Assembly (NCBI GenBank): GCA_015272195.1
Contig: JACYMC010000125.1
Span: forward strand, 1 to 44,385
Direction: 5' to 3'
DNA: 44,385 bases
From: Candidatus Sericytochromatia bacterium
Lineage (GTDB): Bacteria > Cyanobacteriota > Sericytochromatia > UBA7694
Part shown: positions 6,411 through 14,302 of the stretch, piece by piece
Layout: every line of letters begins with the position of its first letter
Numbering within the stretch: the stretch's first letter is position 1
Notes under the pieces: generated by a model
The model's database searches: none
Told to the model about the DNA's origin: nothing
Seen by the model: the letters and a program-made list of their open reading frames with translations, nothing else
Made by a program: the position numbers and the translations under genes

Positions 6411-7515
6411 AGCTTTGCCGCCCTTTTTAAAGGCCTCGCCTTTGCGCCTGCTCGAGACGCTGTCTGAGCAGGCGCGCATCCGCCTGCAGTATGGGCCCGA
6501 GTTTATTGGTGATCTTAATGCCATTGCCGTCGGGCTCACGCCCCGGACCTGTGTTTATGAAGAGGGCGCCATGCGGCTCTACGCCTATGCCCCCCTAACA
6601 GATAAACCCGGCGATGGGGCCGGCGGGGCACCCCTGCTGCTGATTTACTCCCTGATCAACCGCCCGTACATCTTTGACCTGCGCCCGAAGCGCTCCCTGA
6701 TAGAATACTTCTGTCAGCAGGGCTATACAGTCTACCTGCTCGACTGGGGGGATCCCACACCCGAAATGGGCCAGGCCAGCCTGGGCGATCTGGTGACCGG
6801 CACCCTGCGCCGCTGCACGCGCCGCATCCAGCGCCTGCATCGCCAGAGCCGCATTCCCGTGCTGGGCTACTGTATGGGGGCGACCTTTGCCAGCCTCTAC
6901 GCGGCTTACCGCCCCCAGGACATTGAGCGCCTGATTTTGCTGACCCCCATGCTGGGCCATACCCCTGACGGGGCCCTGCAGAAGATTTCGGCCAGCCAGC
7001 AGCTGAGCCCGGAGCTGATGCATGGTCAACTGATCTCAGGACGCCAGCTCAAAATGTTTTTTAACGCCGTTAAGCCCGCCGGCATGATCAAAAAAGAGCG
7101 TGACTTCTGGCAAAACTACGACAGCGACACCTTTCTGGAACACTTTTTGCCCGTCGAAAAATGGGGTAACGACACCCCCGATATTCCTGGCAAGGTCTTT
7201 CAGGAGCTGATTCAGCGCGTGATTCGCGAAAATCAGCTCAGGCAGGGCCAGATGAACCTGGACGGCAAAGCCCTGGATATGACGGCCATTACCTGCCCGG
7301 TGCTGGCGGTGGCCGCCCAGCATGACTGGATTATTCCAGCCTCAGCTCTGCAGGTGGGTGCAACGGTGTTTACGCAAGCTGAGTACACGCCTTACCTGCT
7401 CAAAGGCGGGCATATCGGCCTGGTGGTGGGTCGCTCTGCCGCCACCCTCTGGCAGGATCTGCGGACTTTTTTACAAGGGCAGTCGGTTACGTCTCCGGTG
7501 GCGCTGCCGGGTTAA
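6388..7515 (+). CDS. Second PHA-synthase-family protein (divergent PhaC paralogue)
   Basis: A 375-residue alpha/beta hydrolase clearly homologous to the preceding PhaC: LIYSLINRPYIFDL, VYLLDWGDPTP, Cys162 in GYCMGA, Asp313 (AQHDWIIP) and His342 (GGHIG). All three catalytic residues are kept, but the nucleophile box ends in Ala rather than Gly. It starts within phaC, so the two are translationally coupled. It could be a second polymerase with different chain-length preference, a partner in a heteromeric synthase, or a PHA-chain-modifying enzyme; sequence alone does not decide. It ends the plus-strand operon and converges on the binding-protein gene. Confidence 0.75.
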   Translation: MNDRQNSEALPPFLKASPLRLLETLSEQARIRLQYGPEFIGDLNAIAVGLTPRTCVYEEGAMRLYAYAPLTDKPGDGAGGAPLLLIYSLINRPYIFDLRPKRSLIEYFCQQGYTVYLLDWGDPTPEMGQASLGDLVTGTLRRCTRRIQRLHRQSRIPVLGYCMGATFASLYAAYRPQDIERLILLTPMLGHTPDGALQKISASQQLSPELMHGQLISGRQLKMFFNAVKPAGMIKKERDFWQNYDSDTFLEHFLPVEKWGNDTPDIPGKVFQELIQRVIRENQLRQGQMNLDGKALDMTAITCPVLAVAAQHDWIIPASALQVGATVFTQAEYTPYLLKGGHIGLVVGRSAATLWQDLRTFLQGQSVTSPVALPG

Positions 7516-7533
7516 AGCCATCCCGATCTGCGC

Positions 7534-8700
7534 TCAGGGCAGGGCCATGCGGGCCCAGGTGCCGGCAATCTGTCCTGGCGCACCAAAACGGGGTGCAGCG
7601 TTTTCCGGGTCAAACAGTTCAAAACTGCCCTGGGGGCTAATGCTCAGAATTTCATAAGATTGTAAAGCCGTGGCGCCCAGGCCGGGGTTGACCGTCATGC
7701 TGCCCGTCAGACCTTCATAGCTGGCCATACGACGCAGGGCCTCCGTCACGCCAGCCGGCTTGCCGCGAGCGCCTTCAGCGGCCTGCAGCAGCAAACGGGT
7801 GGCATCATAGGCATAGGGTGAAAACAGGCCAGGCTGCCCGAAGCGCTGCTGATAACGGCTGGCAAAGTCTGAGTCCAGCGGAGGCACGTCTGAAATGATC
7901 CAGCTGCGCTGGGTGTTCACCATGCCAGCCAGGCGAATAAACTCAGGATCATGCAGGCTGTTGCCTCCCACAAAGTCAATGGTCTGGCTTTTTTCACGCA
8001 GGCGCTGTAAAAACAGAGCCGCGTCACGGTAGCCACCAGCATAAAAAACCAGCTCTGGCAAATCTTTCAGCAGGATATCCATTAGCTCTGGCTGATCTTC
8101 ATACTGCTTCAGCACAGGGCCGGTTTCTTTCTGCAGGGTCTGCATCACCGTTTCGGCGAGATCCTTACCAAACAGACTGCTGTTGGAGACCACCGCCACG
8201 CGCTGATACTGACCCACACGAATAAACTGGGCAACGGCATGGGTCTGCAGACGGTTATCGCCAATGGTTCTGAAAAAGAACTGCCCTTCGTGGGGCACTT
8301 TGGAAAGCGTCACCGAAGGAGAAATCAGAGCCGTCTGGGCTTCGACATAAACAGGCAGGGCTTCAAGGGTGACGTCGCTGCTGTAGTGGCCAATCACGCC
8401 GATCACATCCTGGGCAATCAGTTTCTGAGCCGCTTCACGGCCCTGCTCAGGCAGATCCCGATCATCCTGAATGGCCAGCTCTACCTTGCGGCCTTTGACC
8501 CCTCCGGCTTTGTTAACATCATCCACCGCCAGCATGACCGCGTTCAGAATTTCCTGACCACGGGCCGTCCCCGCCCCACTGAGCGGCAGCGCCACCCCCA
8601 GCTTCAGCGGGCGAATGCTGCAGCCGCTGAATAATACCACCAGCAGCGCCAGCAGCAGGCCTGTGCGCCTGAAAAATGCAGTCGGCATGGTTTCAGACAA
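7534..8700 (-). CDS. Branched-chain-type (Peripla_BP_6) substrate-binding lipoprotein
   Basis: 388 residues with a lipobox (LFSGC, Cys27), then KLGVALPLSGAGTARGQEILNAV. This is the start of a type-1 periplasmic fold of the LivJ kind, used for amino acids, amides or as a sensor domain. The middle has the usual VIGHYSSDVT and second-lobe segments. No permease or ATPase genes adjoin it. Instead its start overlaps the end of the kinase-TPR gene by 8 nt, so it may act as an extracytoplasmic sensor paired with that kinase rather than as a transport component. An in-frame ATG four codons downstream is an alternative start. Confidence 0.8.
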   Translation of the reverse strand: MSETMPTAFFRRTGLLLALLVVLFSGCSIRPLKLGVALPLSGAGTARGQEILNAVMLAVDDVNKAGGVKGRKVELAIQDDRDLPEQGREAAQKLIAQDVIGVIGHYSSDVTLEALPVYVEAQTALISPSVTLSKVPHEGQFFFRTIGDNRLQTHAVAQFIRVGQYQRVAVVSNSSLFGKDLAETVMQTLQKETGPVLKQYEDQPELMDILLKDLPELVFYAGGYRDAALFLQRLREKSQTIDFVGGNSLHDPEFIRLAGMVNTQRSWIISDVPPLDSDFASRYQQRFGQPGLFSPYAYDATRLLLQAAEGARGKPAGVTEALRRMASYEGLTGSMTVNPGLGATALQSYEILSISPQGSFELFDPENAAPRFGAPGQIAGTWARMALP

Positions 8701-10759
8701 CCCGATCGCGGGAACCTGGAAAACTCAGGATATTCATGGTGCTCTGGCGGGCATGGCTCTGACCGGCACGTTGCCGGAAGGGCGCTATACGGCTGTTGCG
8801 GGCTTTGTTACGACGGCGCGCCAGCAGGCGGGCCTGAAGCTCGGCAATGTCTTCTTCAGCTTGCCAGGCCATGCTCTGAGGCAAGGTACGGTGACAGGTC
8901 AGGCATTTTTCGAGGGCTTCAATGGCTTCTTTTTCTTTGCCCTGTTCATAATAGGCGCGGGCCAGCAGGAAGTACACCACCGCTTCTTCACGTCCCAGAG
9001 GCAGTTCAGCCACATAGTTGAGGGTGCTGATGGCCAGCTGCAGCTGCAGCTGATCGCGGTATGAGGCCGCCAGGTAAAGGTAGTTTTCAAGATTGTCTGG
9101 CTGACAGAGAATGGTGTATTTATACATTTCCACCGCTTCTTCGTGCAGGTTCAGCCGCGTGTAAACAAAAGCCAGCAGACGGTAGGTCATCTCCCATTCC
9201 GGGCTGCGGGGCCGCTGGTGGGAAGCCAGCAGCTCTTCAAGCAGTGTCCGGCTTTCACCCAGCTCATCCAGCAGATAGTAGAGATTGGCCAGGTTATGAC
9301 AGACCTGTGTATTGTGGGGGTCCACCACACGCAGGGCTTCGTAGCTTTCCTGGGCTTGAAAATAATGCCCCAGCTCGTGCTGCAGCGCAGCCAGCGGATA
9401 GAGCACCTCCGGGTCATGGGGGGCGATTTCAGCGGCTTTCTGATAATAAGCCAGGGCCGCCTCTTTCTGGGCTTCGCTGTAATAAATACCGGCCAGCTCA
9501 GCATAGGGCTTAACCCAGTCCGGGTTTTGCTCGATTAGCGCCTGCAAGTGCTCTACCGCCTGATACTGGCGGCTGCGGCGGCTCAGAACACGGGCCAGGG
9601 CCAGACGATAGTCGCGGTCCTGGGGGTTGAGCTGGCAGGCCTGCTCATAACGGTAAGAAGCCGCAGCGTAATTCTGAAAGTGGCTGTCAATTTCACCCAG
9701 ATAAAAATGGGCATCTGCTTCTTCAGGGTAGCGTTCCAGAATGCGCTGGTAGCAGCTCTGGGCTTTATCCCAGGCTTCGCGTTCGCGAAACAGCGCACCC
9801 AACAACTGTAAAGCGGGCAGGTGGTAAGCATCCTTTTGCAAAGCATAGAGGCTGTATTGCTGGGCCAGGTCACGGGCATTGGCCTGATCCAGCTGCCAGC
9901 GGGCCTCGGCTTCATACAGCGCGGGGTCATCCAGCAAAGCTTCAATTTCGAGGGCCAGCTTACGGGCCGTGGGGGTGCGGTAGTCCGGGTCTTTGCGCAG
10001 GGTCTGAAAGACCATGTATTCGAGGCTGAGGGGCACATAGGGGTTGGTATCGCGAATGGCCGGCGGCTGCTCGTTGGCCAGCAGATTCTGCACCATATCC
10101 TGCAGGCTGTTGCCGTCAAAGGGCAGCCTGGCCGTCAGCAGCTGATAAAGAATCACGCCCAGCGAAAACACGTCCGTGCGGAAGTCGAGGTCGGTCTGGC
10201 CAAGCAACTGCTCAGGGGACATGTAGTAGAGGGTCCCCTGAATACAGAGCTTGCCCTGCAGGCATTTTTCCTGGGTAATATTGGGGGCAAAGACCTTGCG
10301 GGCGCAGCCAAAATCCATCAGAAAGACCTTTTTTTCTTCGGTGATCAGGATGTTTTCGGGCTGAATATCCCGGTGGATAACGCCCTGTTCATGAATGGCG
10401 TGTAAGGCCTGGCAGAGCTGCTGCACAATATTCAGTGCCTCAAGAGGTGAAAAACGCACGCCCTGCTCATGCAGACGCCGCAGGGTGGGGTAAGGGCAAT
10501 AAGCAGTGACCAGAAAAGGGCGGCCATTGTCTTCAAAAAACTCCAGAGCGGGCACAATGCTGTCGTGGTGCAGATAAAGATGAATATCGCTTTCCCGTCG
10601 AAAACGGGCCAGCTGCTCCTCCAGGCTGAACTCACTGTCTGTCTGAAACAAAGGGGTCTTCAGCACAACCCGCTGGCCCGTTTCAGTATGCTGAGCCAGT
10701 AAAAGCTGTCCGTTCTGGGTGCGTGTCAGTTCGTGAATAATCCGGTACTTATTCAGCAT
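8693..10759 (-). CDS. Ser/Thr protein kinase with C-terminal TPR array
   Basis: About 688 residues from ATG 10759; an in-frame GTG at 10771 is possible and residue numbers here count from it. The kinase domain (about 6-285) has a beta-3 Lys (VVLK, Lys38), Glu60, HRDIQPEN with catalytic Asp135 and Asn140, DFG (153-155), GTLYYMSPE and DVFSLGVILYQLL. The Gly-rich loop is degenerate (ELTRTQNGQLLLA, one Gly). About ten TPRs follow from about 310 to 650 (for example AHFYLGEIDSHFQNYAAASY). No transmembrane segment is seen, so it is probably cytosolic. The following gene, a binding lipoprotein, overlaps its end. The TPR half likely docks substrates or partners. Confidence 0.85.
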   Translation of the reverse strand: MLNKYRIIHELTRTQNGQLLLAQHTETGQRVVLKTPLFQTDSEFSLEEQLARFRRESDIHLYLHHDSIVPALEFFEDNGRPFLVTAYCPYPTLRRLHEQGVRFSPLEALNIVQQLCQALHAIHEQGVIHRDIQPENILITEEKKVFLMDFGCARKVFAPNITQEKCLQGKLCIQGTLYYMSPEQLLGQTDLDFRTDVFSLGVILYQLLTARLPFDGNSLQDMVQNLLANEQPPAIRDTNPYVPLSLEYMVFQTLRKDPDYRTPTARKLALEIEALLDDPALYEAEARWQLDQANARDLAQQYSLYALQKDAYHLPALQLLGALFREREAWDKAQSCYQRILERYPEEADAHFYLGEIDSHFQNYAAASYRYEQACQLNPQDRDYRLALARVLSRRSRQYQAVEHLQALIEQNPDWVKPYAELAGIYYSEAQKEAALAYYQKAAEIAPHDPEVLYPLAALQHELGHYFQAQESYEALRVVDPHNTQVCHNLANLYYLLDELGESRTLLEELLASHQRPRSPEWEMTYRLLAFVYTRLNLHEEAVEMYKYTILCQPDNLENYLYLAASYRDQLQLQLAISTLNYVAELPLGREEAVVYFLLARAYYEQGKEKEAIEALEKCLTCHRTLPQSMAWQAEEDIAELQARLLARRRNKARNSRIAPFRQRAGQSHARQSTMNILSFPGSRDRVV

Positions 10760-10774
10760 TCCAATGCTCACTAT

Positions 10775-10802
10775 TCATCATCTGCTCGTCATCATCTGCT
10801 CG
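10775..10802. repeat. Two perfect 14-bp tandem repeats upstream of the kinase gene
   Basis: tcatcatctgctcg occurs at 10775-10788 and again at 10789-10802. The pair lies just upstream of the kinase start and could be a slippage product or affect the leader. No function is claimed. Confidence 0.8.
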
Positions 10803-10919
10803 GTTCAGGGCAACCGGGATCGTTTACAAATCTTAACATAAAAACACATTTCATGTGCTCTGCACAGCATAACACAGTTCAGAAGACGAAAAAGTGACGG
10901 AGGCCGATTTTTAAGGCTT

Positions 10920-11876
10920 TCAGCCCAAAATTTTTTGCAGTAGCTGCAGCAGTTGATGCACCGCTTCCGGGTGGGGCGCGATCCCACTGTAGCGCAACTG
11001 CTCACTGTGTTTCAAAAAAGATCCGATCTTGTCAAGCCCTGGATCTTGACGGGCCTGTAAATGCTGCAGGATCTCGGCCTTGCTGGCACCGGCCGAAGGC
11101 AGCCACTGACGCTGGGCTGCCGTCTGGTAAAACAGGGCCTGGGCAGCTTCAACAACCTGCAGCGAGGATTGCCGACCTGTGTCGAGATCGTGCTGCAAAG
11201 CATCCACCGGGTCCTGGCTGGCTTGCGACGGGCGGGGCTCCGCTTCAGATGGCCGTACCGGCCGTTCTGCATCACGGCCAATCTGCGGAGTGGCACGGGC
11301 CTTCAGAGCGTTTGCAAAAGCTGGCACAGTCGCCGCACGCCGCCGGCGCCAGCGCCAGATCAGCAGGGCGCTGAGCGGGGCAATCAGCAAAAAAACAAAC
11401 AGCAGAGCAGGCAACAGCAGACCCGGCAATTGAAAGCCACCTGTCGGAGGCTGCACCAGAATCGGAATCGCCTCGGTTACCAGTTCACCAGTCTGGCCCT
11501 GCTGGCGGTACTGCAGGGTCAGAGAGGGAATTTCCACCTGACCAAGTGCACGGGGCCGCAGCTGGTACACAGCCTGCACCATCAGGCGCAGTTTATTCTG
11601 GGTGCCCACTGTGGCCGAGGAAGTTTCCTGGCTCAGCAGTTCAAAGCTGTCCAGCGGGGGCAGGGCCAGATTGGGGCTTTCCATCAGCAAATGCTGCTCT
11701 GCCGGTGCAACCTCCTGCACCACGGTCAGGCTCAGGCGCAGGGTTTGATCGGCGCCCAGCTCACGGGGCGTGGCCTCAACGTAAACCCTGGGCTGAGCCT
11801 GGGCCGCTGCGCTGAGCCAGAGGCTCAGCAGCAGAATCAGCAGCCAGCGATAGCCAGGGCGGCGCAGCTGGCGCAA
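10920..11876 (-). CDS. BatD-like membrane protein
   Basis: 318 residues. The TTG at 11876 directly follows the TGA of the upstream ATPase gene (TGATTG), so expression is probably by translational coupling. A signal peptide (RWLLILLLSLWLSAAAQA) is followed by a beta-rich BatD-type region with VYVEATPRELGADQTLRLSL, the family's opening strand, and a LMVQAVYQLRPRALGQVEIP segment. A transmembrane helix (about 150-170, LPALLFVFLLIAPLSALLIW) is followed by a basic RWRRRR stop and a cytosolic tail of about 140 residues. BatD proteins are associated with MoxR/BatA-B systems, none of which is nearby. Its role next to a PilT-like ATPase is unknown. Confidence 0.65.
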   Translation of the reverse strand: MRQLRRPGYRWLLILLLSLWLSAAAQAQPRVYVEATPRELGADQTLRLSLTVVQEVAPAEQHLLMESPNLALPPLDSFELLSQETSSATVGTQNKLRLMVQAVYQLRPRALGQVEIPSLTLQYRQQGQTGELVTEAIPILVQPPTGGFQLPGLLLPALLFVFLLIAPLSALLIWRWRRRRAATVPAFANALKARATPQIGRDAERPVRPSEAEPRPSQASQDPVDALQHDLDTGRQSSLQVVEAAQALFYQTAAQRQWLPSAGASKAEILQHLQARQDPGLDKIGSFLKHSEQLRYSGIAPHPEAVHQLLQLLQKILG

Positions 11877-13604
11877 TCAGGCAATCCCTTTACCGGCCAC
11901 CCGGCGCATCCACTGACTCATCTGCTCCGGGTTATCTGAGAGCGCCAGGGCGTCACTGCCGCTGATCACGCAATTGTCATAAAACTCAAACAGCGACATG
12001 TTGCCGCTCTGCATGCCATCGTAAGGTGAGGTTTCAATGACCTTGTAAAGCTCATTGATCTCATTGCGGCGGATGTAGTCGCGGGAGTTGTCGCCGCGGG
12101 CGTTGGGGGTGATCAGCAAAATCTCAATCGAGCAAACGCGGCCCGGCTTGTCCCAGCGCTTGAGCAGACGCTGCGAAACGGAGGCACGGATGGTTTCAGA
12201 CAACTGCAGACGCACCTGTTCCTGTTCGTGCGGCGGAAAGGTGTTGATCAGACGGTTGATGGTCTGCACCGAATCGTTGGTATGCAGGGTGCTCAACACC
12301 AGGTGGCCCGTTTCAGCGGCTTTCAGACCCGCAATAATGGTGTCCTGGTCGCGCATCTCACCGATCAGAATGATGTCGGGTTTTTCACGCAGGGCAGCAC
12401 GCATGCCCATCGGAAAGCTGAGCGAGTCAATTTCAACGGCACGCTGGGTAAAGATCGACTGCTTATTGGTATAAACATATTCGACCGGGTTTTCAAGGGT
12501 CAGAATATGGCAGGAGCGATTCTGGTTTGCAAACTCGATGATCGAGGCCAGGGTGGTGGTTTTGCCGGAGCCCGTCTGGCCGGTCACCAGCACCAGTCCC
12601 AAACGTTCAAAAACCAGTTTTTTGAGAATCTGCGGAATGATCAACACGTTGGTCGGCAGCGGATCGTTGGGAATCAAACGCAAAACCATACCGACCGTGC
12701 CCTGGGCCCAGTAAACGTTACAGCGAAAACGGGCCACACCGGGTACGGCAAAGGAGGTGTCCATTTCGCGGGTTTCTTCAAACTGCAGAATCTGTTCTTC
12801 GCTGAGGGTGCGATAAGCATAGTGCTGGGTGTCTTCGGGCTCTAAAAAGAACTCAAACTCCGGGTGGGGCGTGACGTCGCCGCTCATGACCCCAATCGGT
12901 CGGCAACCGGCCTTGATATGAATATCGTCAGCACCCCATTCGACCATTTTCTGCAGAATGGTAAAGAGTGAGGGCAGGTTGCGCTCGCGCTCATATTCGT
13001 CGTTTTCAAAGCCACTGCGGTCCAGTTCGCGGGCTTCAGCGGTCATGGAAGCAAAGCGCGAACCGACCAGATACTCAATATCCGGCTGAATGGCCTCCAG
13101 CTCATCGCCGACCTGATCAGGCATATCCAGACTGCTGCAGACCTTTAAAAAGTTGGCGATTTCAAAGAAGTTGTCGGTATAGCCCATCGGGCTGTCGCCC
13201 AGGTTGCGCATAACCTCTTTAAAGCCCGGAATGCGGTGCTTGGTGATATTGTGTACGGTCTCCATCGGAATCACAATGTTTTTATTGGTGACCGGATTCA
13301 CGACTTCAAGATAAACACCTTCAATCAGGGTTTCATCACCCGGAACGGTGGCTTTGGTGCGGGTGTTGCGAAAATGATGCACGGCATAGGGTTTCTTTTT
13401 GTCTTTGCACTCGCCGACCACCTCTTTGACGATCTGGTCGTGAATCTGGCGCAGCTCCAGGTTGTCAAAGACCGAGCGCACGGCGGGCAGGTATTTTTCC
13501 ATCACCATATTGCGCAAAATGGATTCGTCCATGAGCTGCTGCAGATAGGCCGCCGTGGCATCCAGTTTCTGGGGGGTCATCATATCGGGCACTTCTCGGG
13601 ACAT
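11877..13604 (-). CDS. PilT-like secretion ATPase with about 210-residue novel N-terminal region
   Basis: 575 residues from ATG 13604 with ribosome site GGAGCTTTGC. The C-terminal two thirds is a GspE/PilT ATPase: DDIHIKAG (226-233), Walker A GQTGSGKTT (342-350), Asp box LENPVEYV, Walker B PDIILIGEMRD (409-419), and His box GHLVLSTLHTND. The first 210 residues match nothing I recognise: a helical start, DETLIEGVYLEVVNPV and ETVHNITKHRIPGFKEVMRNLG. Typical PilT or PilU proteins are 340-400 residues, so this is an extended PilT/PilU-like motor. The C-terminal 90 residues are also unlike PilT. A canonical PilT is encoded at 42941-44020, so this is a second, specialised pilus-type ATPase. Confidence 0.8.
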   Translation of the reverse strand: MSREVPDMMTPQKLDATAAYLQQLMDESILRNMVMEKYLPAVRSVFDNLELRQIHDQIVKEVVGECKDKKKPYAVHHFRNTRTKATVPGDETLIEGVYLEVVNPVTNKNIVIPMETVHNITKHRIPGFKEVMRNLGDSPMGYTDNFFEIANFLKVCSSLDMPDQVGDELEAIQPDIEYLVGSRFASMTAEARELDRSGFENDEYERERNLPSLFTILQKMVEWGADDIHIKAGCRPIGVMSGDVTPHPEFEFFLEPEDTQHYAYRTLSEEQILQFEETREMDTSFAVPGVARFRCNVYWAQGTVGMVLRLIPNDPLPTNVLIIPQILKKLVFERLGLVLVTGQTGSGKTTTLASIIEFANQNRSCHILTLENPVEYVYTNKQSIFTQRAVEIDSLSFPMGMRAALREKPDIILIGEMRDQDTIIAGLKAAETGHLVLSTLHTNDSVQTINRLINTFPPHEQEQVRLQLSETIRASVSQRLLKRWDKPGRVCSIEILLITPNARGDNSRDYIRRNEINELYKVIETSPYDGMQSGNMSLFEFYDNCVISGSDALALSDNPEQMSQWMRRVAGKGIA

Positions 13605-13707
13605 GCAAAGCTCCTTCTGCCTGTGTGTTCATTCTCTGTGCATACATTGTAACGGAACTTGCCTGAATGTCCTATGCGTGGCGGCACATTTCAGGAGTGA
13701 GAAGGCT

Positions 13708-14256
13708 TCAGCCGTTAAAGAGTTTGAGCATCAGCACAATCAGGACACCCGTGACCGAAACATAGAGCCAGAGCGGAAAGGTCCAGCGAGCCAGCTTGCG
13801 GTGCGTGGCAAAGCGCCGGGTCAGTGAAAAATAAAAGGTGGCAAAAACCATCGGCAAGGCCACAATGGAGAGCACAATATGTGAAATCAGCGTAAAAAAG
13901 TAGACCGGACGAATCAGGCCTTCGGCCACAAAACGGGTATCACCGTGCAGGGTGTGGTAGATGATGTAGCTGACCAGAAAGAGGGCCGACGCCCCAAAAG
14001 CGCTGAGCATCAGGCGCTGGTGCAGATCCTGCTTTTTCTGGCGAATGGCTCTGTAGCCCAGCACCAGACAGGTGGCCGACGTGGCATTGAGGCTGGCGTT
14101 GAGCCAGGGCATCCAGGCCACAGCCTCAGCCATTGCGCCGTCGGCCGGACCAAAATAAATCAGCCAGAATAAAAAGGCAATGGCCAGAGCCGACACGGCA
14201 ACAATAGCCGGCAGAGCCACACGGCGGTCAAAATCGGAGTTGAGTTGTATTTGCAT
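13708..14256 (-). CDS. DUF420 (CtaM/YozB-like) membrane protein
   Basis: 182 residues with about five transmembrane helices. Features: WMPWLNASLNATSATCLVLG, then HQRLMLSAFGASALFLVSYI, YHTLHGDTRF, and LISHIVLSIVALPMVFATF with conserved His residues. These are the DUF420 hallmarks, a family linked to haem-copper oxidase assembly (CtaM). No oxidase genes are in the window. It starts at an ATG 47 bp beyond the stop of the upstream TPR gene and is probably part of the same minus-strand run. Confidence 0.75.
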   Translation of the reverse strand: MQIQLNSDFDRRVALPAIVAVSALAIAFLFWLIYFGPADGAMAEAVAWMPWLNASLNATSATCLVLGYRAIRQKKQDLHQRLMLSAFGASALFLVSYIIYHTLHGDTRFVAEGLIRPVYFFTLISHIVLSIVALPMVFATFYFSLTRRFATHRKLARWTFPLWLYVSVTGVLIVLMLKLFNG

Positions 14257-14302
14257 GCCCCCATGCTAACAGACGACCAGCACAATGGGGATGTTTTTGC
14301 GA

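Noticed and set aside
11061-11939. 292-codon plus-strand frame opposite the BatD-like gene
   Set aside because: Gln/His/Arg-rich shadow of the minus-strand gene. The minus frame has a signal peptide, membrane helix and BatD motifs.
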